The notes under the pieces are model-generated. The model saw only the letters and a list, made by a program, of their open reading frames with translations, was not told where the DNA came from and did not search any database. A stretch of 64,000 nt of DNA from Ruminiclostridium hungatei (lineage in GTDB: Bacteria > Bacillota > Clostridia > Acetivibrionales > DSM-1351): positions 62,001 to 126,000 of the forward strand of contig NZ_MZGX01000005.1 in the NCBI RefSeq assembly GCF_002051585.1, given 5' to 3'. The translations under genes were made by a program, and so were the position numbers. Below are positions 43,694 through 52,652 of this stretch, in pieces (the stretch's first letter is position 1; each line of letters opens with the position of its first letter).

Positions 43694-44977
43694 ATGAATT
43701 TTAATGCATCAGTCTGCGGAATTCCGGCAATGTTTAAAAACACACCCGACAGAAGTCTGATTTCCAGTTCCCTCATATTCAGGAACGGGTTTCAAGCGGA
43801 TGATTTCAAGGCCTTAAGCATTGCACATATTGCCGAGCACTGCGCCATAGTGCAGTATATACGCAGGCATATAAAAGACCATCCCTGTACACATGTCATA
43901 GAGTACTTTTCCGGGAGGACCAGCTACGATTACACGGCTTTTTCCATAAATTCCCTGAGAAAGGGATATCCGTACGTGCCGGATATATTCAGCAGCATAC
44001 TTGAGACACGCAGGGTGGAGGAAGATATTTTCAATGAGGAAGTAAAAAATGTATTGCTGGAGTATCCTCCCGTCACCTTGGATTCTTTCAGCAGCAAGTG
44101 CAGGAGGTTTGACGCATTTATAAATGATTTGGAATTTGAACCGGAGGCTGAAAAAATCATAAGGGAGATAAATATCTCAGAGGTAGAGAAATACCTTAAG
44201 GATTATTATGTAGAAACAAATTCCCTGGTAACCTTTCTGGGCGATGTAAAGGAAGCAGAACTCATGGATTCAGGAAGGTTGAAGCTGGATTTCAAGCCTG
44301 CGACTGCACACGGAAACAAGCGGGAGGACGTTAAAATGCATGAAAGCAAAGCAGCGGCCTCAAAGGGCGACAGAATCTTAGGCGCCGGTACAGCCTGCGA
44401 CGGAAAATGCGAACTGTGGTTCGGCTTTAAAACCGGACCCGCAGCCGGCATAAAAGAATTCTTCACACAGGATATATGCTTTCTGCTTATAGCGAGTATT
44501 TTTAAAAATAGCTACAACAGCCTTCTGAGAAGTGACAGCCGGTACAGGAACATAGAATTTCAGAATATAGGCTGCTCATACCGGCAAAATGCAAATTATG
44601 TAGTATTCAGATATGCTTTTGGTAGTGAAATGCTGCTGGCCGATGCGGCGGCAATGCTTGAGTCTGCACTCCGAGACCGGGACTCCCACCGGGAAAATAT
44701 TGCAAAAATCAAGCAGGAGTATATGGACTCTGTCTTGATGAAGCTGGATGAGCTTAAATATGCAAATCAGTTTTTGGCAAGGATGAATTTCCTTTTTGAC
44801 AGCTATAGGGTTGATTTTGAGTATTATGAGGAAATCATGGAATCCATTGCACCGGAGGATATATGGGCGGAAACAGTTGAAATTCTGAAATGGAATTATA
44901 TTTATTCCTTTTCCCGGAATACTACCGTTGACATGCTGCCCCTGTATTTCCCCAAAAAAGTCCTAAATTGTATATAA
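43694..44977 (+). CDS. M16-family zinc peptidase, leader processing candidate
   Basis: A 427-residue protein with the inverted zinc motif HIAEH (His45, Glu48, His49) of the M16 pitrilysin/insulinase family; SRTSYDYTAF-like strand and a downstream acidic segment (DIFNEEVKNVLLEY, about 117-130) fit the third ligand. Only about one repeat pair is present, as in short bacterial M16 proteins such as those in subtilosin and PQQ loci. It is a good candidate for proteolysis of the peptide at 43466. The long C-terminal half is poorly conserved. Confidence 0.75.
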   Translation: MNFNASVCGIPAMFKNTPDRSLISSSLIFRNGFQADDFKALSIAHIAEHCAIVQYIRRHIKDHPCTHVIEYFSGRTSYDYTAFSINSLRKGYPYVPDIFSSILETRRVEEDIFNEEVKNVLLEYPPVTLDSFSSKCRRFDAFINDLEFEPEAEKIIREINISEVEKYLKDYYVETNSLVTFLGDVKEAELMDSGRLKLDFKPATAHGNKREDVKMHESKAAASKGDRILGAGTACDGKCELWFGFKTGPAAGIKEFFTQDICFLLIASIFKNSYNSLLRSDSRYRNIEFQNIGCSYRQNANYVVFRYAFGSEMLLADAAAMLESALRDRDSHRENIAKIKQEYMDSVLMKLDELKYANQFLARMNFLFDSYRVDFEYYEEIMESIAPEDIWAETVEILKWNYIYSFSRNTTVDMLPLYFPKKVLNCI

Positions 44978-44994
44978 CCGGCGGGGATGATAAT

Positions 44995-46866
44995 ATGAAG
45001 GTTTTTAAACTGATTAAAGAAATTGCATATAATAATTTGCTGGTATTGAAATATATCAGGAAATACAGCAAATTTTACATACCCATAACGGTGCTGTATG
45101 CGTCCACTGCATTGATAAGCCCGTTTACAGACACCTTGGCTCCAAAGCTGATTGTAGACTTTCTTGCCCAAAGGCAGCCGTTTGCCTGGCTGCTTTTTGT
45201 GGTGGGGGGAATTGCCCTTGTGGAGCTTACAAAAACTGTTATATACCCGTGGTATGACAATGTGGTGCGTCCAAAGGCGGAGAATTCCATAAAGGGCGGA
45301 ATGAATCTGGAACTTATGGACAAGGTAGCTTCTCTGGATATAATATGCTATGAAAATCCGGATTTTTACGATAAATATACACGTGCTGTAAAGGAGGCCG
45401 ACAGGTGTGCCCTGGATGTGGTAAATACCATAAGGAACATTCTCTACAATTTATTTTATATGAGCTCCCTTTTTGCATTGATTTTTACTCTGGACTCAAC
45501 CCTGTTCATAGCTGCGGTGGCGTGTATGATTTTAATGCTTGTATTTGACACGGTGAAAAGCAGGCGCAGGTACGATTACAGTCTGAAACAGACTGCTTTT
45601 GAACGCAGGGATGGTTATATAAAGCGTGTTTTTTACGAGGTTCAATATGCCAAGGAACTGCGCCTTTTTAATATAGGAAATATGCTGCTGGAGGATTTCA
45701 GGGAAAATGTGAGCAAGGTGCAGGGCCTGCTGAAAAAGCAGGGAAGAGTGCTGGCCCTTCTGGAATTTCTGGCTGAATTCATCAGGGTAGGAATATTGAT
45801 TATAGGAGTATCCCTATATCTCATATGGAAAATATACAACGGTATATTGAGCCCGGGAGACTTTTTTGCGCTTTTTATTGCCACCATGCAGTTCAGTGCA
45901 CAGCTTCAAAGCCTTTTAAGCGGGTTCGCCCAGTTCTATGATCACAGCATGTACATCAACAATTTAAGAGAGGTTCTGGACTACAGGCAGGTTATAGAAA
46001 AAAGGGAACCTGCCGGGAAGGCTGCGGAAGCCGGAAAATTGAAGGATATCCATGTAAAGAAGGATATTCATGTAAAGGATGTTGAATTCAAATATGCCGG
46101 CCAGGCTGATTATGCCCTGAGAGGAATCAACATAGAGATAAGAAGCGGGCAAAAGGTAGCATTTGTCGGCCGCAACGGTGCGGGGAAATCCACTCTGGTG
46201 AAGCTGCTGGTCCGGCTGTACGACCCCACGGCAGGAGCAATGCTGTTTGGCGGAGAAAATTTTGAGGCACTGGAGGTCAATTCCCTGAGGGCAAATTTCG
46301 GACTGATATTTCAGGACTTCCAATACTACGCGGCCAGCATAGCTGAAAATGTATTGCTGCATAAAGTGAGAGGACCGGAAGACGAAAAAACCGTTCTGGA
46401 GGCTCTTGAAAAAAGCGGTCTGATGGACAAGGTTTCCTTGCTGAAAAATGGCATACATACAATGCTTTCAAAGGAATTTGACGAGGAAGGCATAATGCTG
46501 TCCGGCGGCGAAATCCAAAAACTGGCACTGGCACGGGTATTTGCAAAGGATTCCGGCATAATCATACTTGATGAGCCTTCCAGTGCGCTGGACCCTATAT
46601 CTGAACATAACCTGTACAAAAATGTCATGGAGCTGGCTGATAACAAAACAGTCATATTTATTTCACACAGGCTGTCCACAACTAAAACGGCGGACAGAAT
46701 ATTCTTTTTTGAAAATGGCAGGATTACCGAAGAGGGCACCCATGACGAGCTGATGCAAACCGGCGGCAAGTATGCCCAGATGTTCAATCTGCAGGCCAGC
46801 AAGTATGTGGATCAGGAATTCTGTTTGGGCGGTGAAGCAGAAGCTTCCTTTGAATATGCCGGCTGA
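44995..46866 (+). CDS. ABC exporter of the radical SAM RiPP operon
   Basis: A 623-residue half-transporter. ATG at 44995 with GGGGAT upstream is preferred to 44968, which would overlap the M16 gene. Six membrane segments fill about residues 20-320; the ATPase has GRNGAGKST, LSGGEIQK, IILDEPSSAL and ISHR. No peptidase domain is fused, so leader removal must be separate. It resembles the exporters at 1454 and 3410 in design. It is the last gene of this operon on the + strand and converges with the radical SAM gene at 46958. Confidence 0.85.
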   Translation: MKVFKLIKEIAYNNLLVLKYIRKYSKFYIPITVLYASTALISPFTDTLAPKLIVDFLAQRQPFAWLLFVVGGIALVELTKTVIYPWYDNVVRPKAENSIKGGMNLELMDKVASLDIICYENPDFYDKYTRAVKEADRCALDVVNTIRNILYNLFYMSSLFALIFTLDSTLFIAAVACMILMLVFDTVKSRRRYDYSLKQTAFERRDGYIKRVFYEVQYAKELRLFNIGNMLLEDFRENVSKVQGLLKKQGRVLALLEFLAEFIRVGILIIGVSLYLIWKIYNGILSPGDFFALFIATMQFSAQLQSLLSGFAQFYDHSMYINNLREVLDYRQVIEKREPAGKAAEAGKLKDIHVKKDIHVKDVEFKYAGQADYALRGINIEIRSGQKVAFVGRNGAGKSTLVKLLVRLYDPTAGAMLFGGENFEALEVNSLRANFGLIFQDFQYYAASIAENVLLHKVRGPEDEKTVLEALEKSGLMDKVSLLKNGIHTMLSKEFDEEGIMLSGGEIQKLALARVFAKDSGIIILDEPSSALDPISEHNLYKNVMELADNKTVIFISHRLSTTKTADRIFFFENGRITEEGTHDELMQTGGKYAQMFNLQASKYVDQEFCLGGEAEASFEYAG

Positions 46867-46957
46867 ACTGCTGCGCAAGGTATCTCAACAAGGCATACGG
46901 CAAAGCAGCCGGTCTCTTGAATATACGGGTTCATCCCGCAGCTCCGTCCATAGGATA

Positions 46958-47965
46958 TTAGCCGTCCCCCAGAAAACCGGAAAAGATTTCCGCAATTTCT
47001 TTAGCCCTTTGAATGTCCTGACGCCATGCGGCTATGGCTCTGTCAATTGCATTATTGTGAGCACTGTTACAGGAAGCGCAGCTTTTAAAGACAGCGCTGC
47101 ACAAATGGCAGGTGTCCACATAGGGCTCATTTGACAAATCCACTCCCTGCTCCTTAAGAAAGGGTATAAAATAACCCGGTCCATGGGACAGAAGTATTTT
47201 AAGGTGCAAAGCCTCCTTCAGGTTTTTATAAATGTCCTCCAGTGAATCTGAATGGACGTTTCCCAGGCGGAGCACTTCTGAAAAAGCCGGGCAGCAGCAG
47301 GGATACACATCTCCGGTATTTGTAATCAGCAGATTTCCAATGCCCTGGCATTTGCCCGGCGGTATTCCGGCACCGTACAGGAATACAGACTTATCAAGCT
47401 TTTCCGCCCTTCCCAGGGGCAGTCCCGGAATCTCGTCAATAGAAAAACTTTTCCCCGGGGTTATGTCCGAGATATTCTTCAAGAAGTCATAAGCCCTTTC
47501 CGAGTCCTTAAACAGAACTATTTTGAATTTGACCCGGATTCCGTTCTCTACGGCAGCAATAAATGCATTTTTCAGATGTACCACATCTACAAATTTGCCG
47601 TGATAGGGGTCGTAGCTGAAGGAAAGGTGGTCGATGCCCGCATTGCTTGCTTTCTTCAACACCCTTGCCGCGTCAAGGGCCTCTCCTGCCCAGAAGCAGT
47701 TTGTGACGCAATCAATTCTTCCGGCATTGTTTCTTTTGGCGGCTGCGGCACATAACAGTAAATCCTCAAAGTGCAGGAAGGGCTCTCCGCCTGTAAAGCT
47801 TATTCGCAAATTCTCATCCCCGGCTTCTGATAACCGTCCGGCAGCATCAATAAGCCCTGTTATTTTTTCTGGGGCAAGTCTTTCCGACTGATGGGGGTCC
47901 GAGTTTTCAATACAATGGCTGCAGTAATAATTGCATTTGTTGCTTAGCATAATCGAAATGTGCAT
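46958..47965 (-). CDS. Third radical SAM protein of the locus
   Basis: A 335-residue protein whose cluster motif CNYYCSHC (Cys11, Cys15, Cys18) is very near the N-terminus, so no recognition domain precedes the barrel. FTGGEPFLH follows, and a partial SPASM-like region (GDVYPCCCPAF near 218-228, CHLC and CASC near the end) is present. AAGGAG lies before the ATG. It is transcribed opposite to the exporter and just downstream of the sensor kinase gene. It may modify the same peptide or a peptide linked to sensing. Confidence 0.75.
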   Translation of the reverse strand: MHISIMLSNKCNYYCSHCIENSDPHQSERLAPEKITGLIDAAGRLSEAGDENLRISFTGGEPFLHFEDLLLCAAAAKRNNAGRIDCVTNCFWAGEALDAARVLKKASNAGIDHLSFSYDPYHGKFVDVVHLKNAFIAAVENGIRVKFKIVLFKDSERAYDFLKNISDITPGKSFSIDEIPGLPLGRAEKLDKSVFLYGAGIPPGKCQGIGNLLITNTGDVYPCCCPAFSEVLRLGNVHSDSLEDIYKNLKEALHLKILLSHGPGYFIPFLKEQGVDLSNEPYVDTCHLCSAVFKSCASCNSAHNNAIDRAIAAWRQDIQRAKEIAEIFSGFLGDG

Positions 47966-47997
47966 ACCGACTCCTTTTTAACCGCTGAAAGCGGAAT

Positions 47998-49923
47998 TTA
48001 CTGCGGGATTTCCAGAGTGAAAACAGTACCTTTGCCTTCGGTGCTTTCTGCCTTGAGCGTTTTTCCAAACTGATGCTTAAGTCTCTTGTTTACATTTCTC
48101 ACACCTACTCCATACCCGGACAAGGCTTCATCAAAGAGACCTTTCAGGCGTTCCCGCGGCATTCCCACCCCGTCATCCTCAATTCTTATGCTCAGACACC
48201 TGTTTTTTATTGAAGCTGAAATCCTGACACAGCCGCCTTCCTCCTTTGGAAGTATCCCATGCTTCAGGGCATTTTCAACAAGGGGCTGCAGCAGGAAGGG
48301 AGGGATTCTGGCAGAAAGGCCGGCTGGAATGTCAAATATGACTTTCAATCTTCCGCCAAACCTGGCTCTTTCAAGATTCAGATAGGAGGTGAGATTTGAA
48401 ATTTCTTCACTTAATGCTACAAGTTCATCGCTGTTCTTAAAGCTGAAGCTGCTTCGAAGGTGTCCGGCCAGGTCCTGAAGCAGTGACTGGGCCCTGGCAT
48501 CGTCTTTTCCCGTATAGTAGGAAATTGTATTTATAACATTAAATATGAAATGCGGTTTTATCTGGGCCTGAAGTGAAGCAATTTCCGCCCTGTAAAAGAG
48601 TTCCTGCATTTTTAAGGTGCCTGCGAACCTTTTTGCCAGTATGACCGTGAGCAAAATAAGGAATATGAAAATACCGTTGGTGATGGTCAGCCAGCCTTTA
48701 AATATATGGAAATCCCTCAGCACATCGTTGACGGAGGAAAGGAACACGATTAAAGAGCCTGCCACTATTACGGCATATCCGGTGAGCCTCTTTTTTACAA
48801 CCTTTACAGTAGCTGCTGCAAGCATTATGAAGGTAAGCAGGGCAAATACCTCAAAAACAAAGACCAGCGGGTACAGAAGGCTGTAGGAAAATATCAGCGC
48901 CAGAATATTGAAAATCATGCCGCCAATCAATACAGCCCTGATCAGCAAGGGGTTTATTTCATAGGGAAAAACCTTGTGATAATACATTACAAATGCCAGG
49001 AGAGAAAGGCAGAGGATAACAAACGATATTTTATAGAATACTTGGGGCTCATGTCCTGAGAAGACCGTATAAATTGCCAGTTCTCCAAGAAACAGTCCTC
49101 TGAGTGCAACAAGGATGCACAGGATGCCCAGGTACAGGCTGTAGGCTTCTCTTTTCCCCATAACGAAGAGCAGTATGAAGAACAACCCCATATATAGAGT
49201 AATTGCAGTCTGAAAATTCTCCTTCATAAGCTTTCTATCGCGGAAATTTTGAATCTGCTTTGGAGTTCCAACATAGATGTTCCTTATGATTCCTCCGTTG
49301 CCGCCTATAAAATTTGATGCCTGTATGGTAATGGGAAACTCTTTGCCTCCGGCTTCCGGAAACTGATAAAATCCAATCAGGGCTTCCATGCCGGCTTTTG
49401 AATTATCTCCGGAATTTCCGACTTTTCCGCAGGACAGTACCAGCTTTTCTCCAATCCACAGCTTGTAGGCCGAAAAGATTGCGTCAACCTTTATGGCCAA
49501 ATCAGGCATTTTTTCCTGTGAGCGGACAAGCAAGCGGTAGGTGGAATAGCCATTGCCGCTGACGCCGCCTGCAATGCCGGCTTTAGAAGCCGCGGCATTC
49601 CAGTAGCCGGGAACACGGATAAAAGACCTTGAGTCCTCAGTCCTGTCCTTAAAGTCTGCGGGTGAAAGAAGCCGGTTCCAATAAAATTCCCAGTTTCCGT
49701 CCAGAGCCAGCAGCCCATCTCTTTCAAAATTCCAACTGCCCAGCTCCAACCTGCCGTTTTCCACTTCCAGGGAAGGGCTTTTAAAAGGCAGCTCAAACAG
49801 GGCAAGGAGCATTATTACAAGGAGCACGCTGATTATTACCGGATTAGACAGACTTCTTTTTACAAATGCTATGGACTTATTTTCTGACAATATGTTTTTC
49901 AAAAAAATCAATCCCTTGTACAA
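47998..49923 (-). CDS. 7TM sensor histidine kinase, LytS-like
   Basis: A 641-residue kinase. After one N-terminal membrane segment comes an extracellular domain (about 60-210) with the DISM-type WEFYWNRLL opening, then about seven membrane segments (215-420), the phospho-acceptor region IKPHFIFNVIN (His458) and a HATPase with VENALKHG and EDDGVGMP. This is the His_kinase/LytS type that pairs with LytTR regulators, and one is encoded at 51230. The start is uncertain: three in-frame TTG codons (49923, 49911, 49902) compete. The DISM domain usually senses carbohydrate-like or small ligands. Confidence 0.85.
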   Translation of the reverse strand: MYKGLIFLKNILSENKSIAFVKRSLSNPVIISVLLVIMLLALFELPFKSPSLEVENGRLELGSWNFERDGLLALDGNWEFYWNRLLSPADFKDRTEDSRSFIRVPGYWNAAASKAGIAGGVSGNGYSTYRLLVRSQEKMPDLAIKVDAIFSAYKLWIGEKLVLSCGKVGNSGDNSKAGMEALIGFYQFPEAGGKEFPITIQASNFIGGNGGIIRNIYVGTPKQIQNFRDRKLMKENFQTAITLYMGLFFILLFVMGKREAYSLYLGILCILVALRGLFLGELAIYTVFSGHEPQVFYKISFVILCLSLLAFVMYYHKVFPYEINPLLIRAVLIGGMIFNILALIFSYSLLYPLVFVFEVFALLTFIMLAAATVKVVKKRLTGYAVIVAGSLIVFLSSVNDVLRDFHIFKGWLTITNGIFIFLILLTVILAKRFAGTLKMQELFYRAEIASLQAQIKPHFIFNVINTISYYTGKDDARAQSLLQDLAGHLRSSFSFKNSDELVALSEEISNLTSYLNLERARFGGRLKVIFDIPAGLSARIPPFLLQPLVENALKHGILPKEEGGCVRISASIKNRCLSIRIEDDGVGMPRERLKGLFDEALSGYGVGVRNVNKRLKHQFGKTLKAESTEGKGTVFTLEIPQ

Positions 49924-49931
49924 TAATCATG

Positions 49932-50274
49932 TTAAATTAACCTGCTGTGCCAGTTAAGTAACAGGCAGAAAGCTGCTTTGATGTTGCCCACTCCCGGACG
50001 AGCTTCAAATAAATGCTTGTATATAACGCTTTTGGCGAAATAGTACACCTTACAGCATGCTTTTTTAGCCGTCGCAGCAACTCGACCATCCAGGTCTCGG
50101 GTGCTGCTTAAATTGACATCCTTGTCAATTTAACTGCCAAATCAGCATGCTGTAAGCCTACAATTTCAGCGAAAAGCTTTTAATCATACTGCGCATTTCT
50201 TTAAAGTCGCCCTCGCGTGACTTGCAAATTTATCTGTTTAAAATTTTATTAACTGGCAGAACAAGTTAAATTAA
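49932..50274. mobile_element. MITE-like palindromic element of about 343 bp
   Basis: The ends TTAAATTAACCTGCTGTGCC... (49932-49957) and ...GGCAGAACAAGTTAAATTAA (50249-50274) are imperfect terminal inverted repeats of 26 bases. Inside, GCTTTTGGCGAAAT pairs with ATTTCAGCGAAAAGC, CTTACAGCATGCT (50049-50061) pairs perfectly with AGCATGCTGTAAG (50144-50156), and TTAAATTGACA/TGTCAATTTAA (50108-50133) closes the centre. The whole element folds on itself and has no ORF. It fills the gap between the kinase gene and the gene at 50313. Mobility is inferred; it could also be an RNA structure. Confidence 0.55.
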
Positions 50275-50312
50275 CCTGTTGTGCCAATGCCTCAAGCGCT
50301 GCAGTGCGGCGG

Positions 50313-51029
50313 CTAGAAGACTATGAATATCTCGTCTTCCAGCTTTGCATTGTTCATAAGATTGATGTCTCCCTTGGCTGAAAAGGTCTTGGGGCTGTAA
50401 CTACCGGCAACTTCATACCTGGGGAGAAGCCCCATTTCAATATAGCTTTGTGCAATCAGCTCACTGCAAAAATATGTATCTACCTTACAGGCGAGAAACT
50501 CTGCCTGCTCTTTTTTGAATAAGCCCGCCAGTTTTTTTAAGAAATGTACAATTTTAATTATGGCATGTATTATTTTTTCTTTTATGGTCCCTTTGATAAA
50601 CTCTACTGCAAGCTCGCGTATGGAAGGAAAGCCGTCCATATGCACCTTGTTTATAAAGCTGTTGAGCTTCACAAGCATGGTTTCGGTCCTGGGGGCGTCA
50701 AGCCTTCTCACTGCTACGGTGTAATTATAATTCTTCAGCAGGTCCAGCAGCTCATCCAGGTATACAAGTTCAGGGCCGCAATTTCCAGGCTTGTTTTGTA
50801 CTTCCTTGATATCCAGTTCCGGAGAGGATTGCCAGAGGAGCGGTTTTGCCTCACATTCCATCGGGGGCCTCATATCCTCCGGCAAAATTATCATGCCCAC
50901 GTGGGACCATATGGTATTTTCAAGCGTTTCAATAACCTTGCTTATTTTGCTGCCGCCGCCAAACAAAATGATATCCCCGGTTTTTAAAGTGTTTGCAAGC
51001 AGCTTGTAATCCTGTTTTATTCCTATCAT
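50313..51029 (-). CDS. YiiX/C92-type permuted papain-fold protein
   Basis: A 238-residue protein of the permuted NlpC/P60 (YaeF/YiiX) type. GDIILFGGG opens the fold, His is in IWSHVGMII (about residue 43), and the catalytic Cys is in YFCSELIAQSY (about residue 195), the reverse order of ordinary papain-fold enzymes. There is no signal peptide. Such proteins are thought to act on lipids, amides or peptides. It is divergent from the response regulator gene. A role in processing or resistance is possible; the substrate is unknown. Confidence 0.7.
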   Translation of the reverse strand: MIGIKQDYKLLANTLKTGDIILFGGGSKISKVIETLENTIWSHVGMIILPEDMRPPMECEAKPLLWQSSPELDIKEVQNKPGNCGPELVYLDELLDLLKNYNYTVAVRRLDAPRTETMLVKLNSFINKVHMDGFPSIRELAVEFIKGTIKEKIIHAIIKIVHFLKKLAGLFKKEQAEFLACKVDTYFCSELIAQSYIEMGLLPRYEVAGSYSPKTFSAKGDINLMNNAKLEDEIFIVF

Positions 51030-51229
51030 AGCTAATCCTTTATACTGTTTTTGTTATAGTTTTTTACATTTTAAGTCTGTTAAAATATTCTTGCAGCCCA
51101 TGTCTAAAAATGTTACATTTATAAAAGAATATGGTAATTATACCATTTAAACCATATGGGTACAATAATTGCATGTATGGGCATAAATTTGACTGCCGCT
51201 GTATATTTTAGTAAAGGTAGGTGTTCTAT

Positions 51230-51982
51230 GTGCGTGTAATACTGGTTGACGATGAAAGCATTGCATTGGATGCGCTGTCTGATATTCTGGACAGCTTTGA
51301 CGGCATAGAAATTCTGGAAAAATATAGTTCACCGAAAAAATTCCTGGAGGAGGTTTCCGGCAAAAAACCGGATGTAGTGTTTCTTGATATTGAAATGCCG
51401 GTATTTGACGGTTTTACAGTAGCGGAAGAAATGGCGCATATGCTTCCCGACACCAGGATAGTATTTGTTACGGCCTACAATGAATATGCCATCAAAGCTT
51501 TTGAAATCAATGCAATAGATTATGTTCTAAAGCCAATTTCAAGGGAAAGGCTTTCATCCACTGTGAACCGCATCAAAAGCAGCGGTATACAGTGGGACAA
51601 AATTCATAAAACCGTTCAGGAGGCGGGGCTTTCTACACTCAAGAAAGGTTTGAAAAAGGTCACGGTGTGGAAAGACGAACGCATTTTTCTTATTAATCCC
51701 GCAGACATCCTGTACTGCTTCGCACAGGACAAGGAAGTCAATGTGATTACAAGGCAGGATTTGGTCTACAAAAGCAAATATCCTCTGGGAACATTGGAGG
51801 AAAAGCTGAAAGCATATAAGTTTTTCAGGTGTCATAGAAGCTTCATTGTAAATATTGATAAAGTGGAGGAAATCGTTCCGGATGTGAACAGCATATATTT
51901 ACTGAGGCTTAAAAACCTGAAGGAGGAAATACCAGTGAGCAGGAGCTATATGAAACAGTTTAAAAACCTGCTGGACCTTTAA
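51230..51982 (+). CDS. LytTR-family response regulator
   Basis: A 250-residue regulator. The receiver has acidic Asp7/Asp8, phospho-acceptor Asp53 (VVFLDIEMP) and the KP pair (DYVLKPISRERL). The C-terminal LytTR DNA-binding domain (about 145-250) shows FFRCHRSFIVN. GTG at 51230 gives the usual MRVILVDDE start; GTG at 51221 has its binding site too close. It lies divergent from the YiiX-like gene, with the LytS-type kinase beyond it on the minus strand, so the two probably form a two-component system that controls this RiPP locus. The Nif11-like gene follows 30 bases later. Confidence 0.9.
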   Translation: MRVILVDDESIALDALSDILDSFDGIEILEKYSSPKKFLEEVSGKKPDVVFLDIEMPVFDGFTVAEEMAHMLPDTRIVFVTAYNEYAIKAFEINAIDYVLKPISRERLSSTVNRIKSSGIQWDKIHKTVQEAGLSTLKKGLKKVTVWKDERIFLINPADILYCFAQDKEVNVITRQDLVYKSKYPLGTLEEKLKAYKFFRCHRSFIVNIDKVEEIVPDVNSIYLLRLKNLKEEIPVSRSYMKQFKNLLDL

Positions 51983-52012
51983 CAGCATATATTACATGAG
52001 GAGGTGATTTGG

Positions 52013-52189
52013 ATGTCCTTGCAAAATGCCAGGGAATTCCTTGATTATGTGGGCAAAAATCCCGAGCTGGCGGAAAAATTCAAGGGTTTCACCCTGGAGG
52101 AGCTTCGCCAGGCGCTGGAGGAAGTAAAGCTTTCCGCGGATGCCGAGAATAAGAAGCCAAACCAGGCAATGCCTATTCTGCCCATCTGA
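52013..52189 (+). CDS. Nif11-like small peptide, 58 residues
   Basis: ATG at 52013 follows a strong GAGGAGGTG. The sequence SLQNAREFLDYVGKNPELAE and the next 20 residues match the Nif11 leader-domain pattern. After about residue 40 the tail is AENKKPNQAMPILPI, with no Cys, no Ser/Thr-rich core and no double glycine. It may be a RiPP leader with a non-standard core (Pro-rich), a peptide signal read by the neighbouring sensor, or a non-precursor Nif11 protein. It follows the LytTR regulator gene and precedes a convergent terminator. Confidence 0.65.
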   Translation: MSLQNAREFLDYVGKNPELAEKFKGFTLEELRQALEEVKLSADAENKKPNQAMPILPI

Positions 52190-52232
52190 TGACAAGTATT
52201 TAACTCATATTTTAAAGATACATAAAACAAAC

Positions 52233-52280
52233 TTTCTCCGTGAAAGTAGGTTATTCATACCATGGGTTTTCACGGAGAAA
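52233..52280. terminator. Bidirectional terminator between convergent genes
   Basis: TTTCTCCGTGAAA (52233-52245) and TTTCACGGAGAAA (52268-52280) form a perfect 13-bp stem with a 22-base loop. It lies between the stop of the Nif11-like gene and the end of the minus-strand gene at 52303. A U-rich stretch follows on the minus side (GTTTGTTTTAT). Confidence 0.65.
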
Positions 52281-52302
52281 AGCTTGGTTTCAGCAATCAA
52301 TG

Positions 52303-52629
52303 CTATCTCACGATGTATATGTAGCCGTCCTTCAGGCTTTTGCGCAAGCCTTCTTTAAGATCCTCGATATTTTCCGCATCAGTGTTTAACAATACCACTG
52401 CCACAGTCTTTCCGAGACCAGTCCGATACTGTATGTCCACCTTGTACACACTGTCTCCTGAAGGCATTGCATCCAGATGAAAGGTATCCGACAGCAATAT
52501 GCTGTTTTGTCTGACCATGTAATCATTTATATTTACCATCTCTCCAAGGATATCATTTTCAATTTCCCTATTCAGCCTGGAATTTGTAGTACCCATGTCT
52601 CTTCCCTTTTCACCGCGTACAACCGGCAT
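52303..52629 (-). CDS. Unrecognised 108-residue protein
   Basis: ATG at 52629 is chosen because AGGAGGGGTGG precedes it; an upstream in-frame start at 52653 would overlap the neighbouring gene's end. No family is recognised. The protein has an Arg-rich start (VVRGEKGRD), a mixed alpha/beta middle (YKVDIQYRTGLGKTVAVVLL) and no signal peptide or membrane segment. It is the second gene of a two-gene minus-strand unit with 52653-53906. Confidence 0.55.
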   Translation of the reverse strand: MPVVRGEKGRDMGTTNSRLNREIENDILGEMVNINDYMVRQNSILLSDTFHLDAMPSGDSVYKVDIQYRTGLGKTVAVVLLNTDAENIEDLKEGLRKSLKDGYIYIVR

Positions 52630-52652
52630 GACCACCCCTCCTTGTAAAAGCA

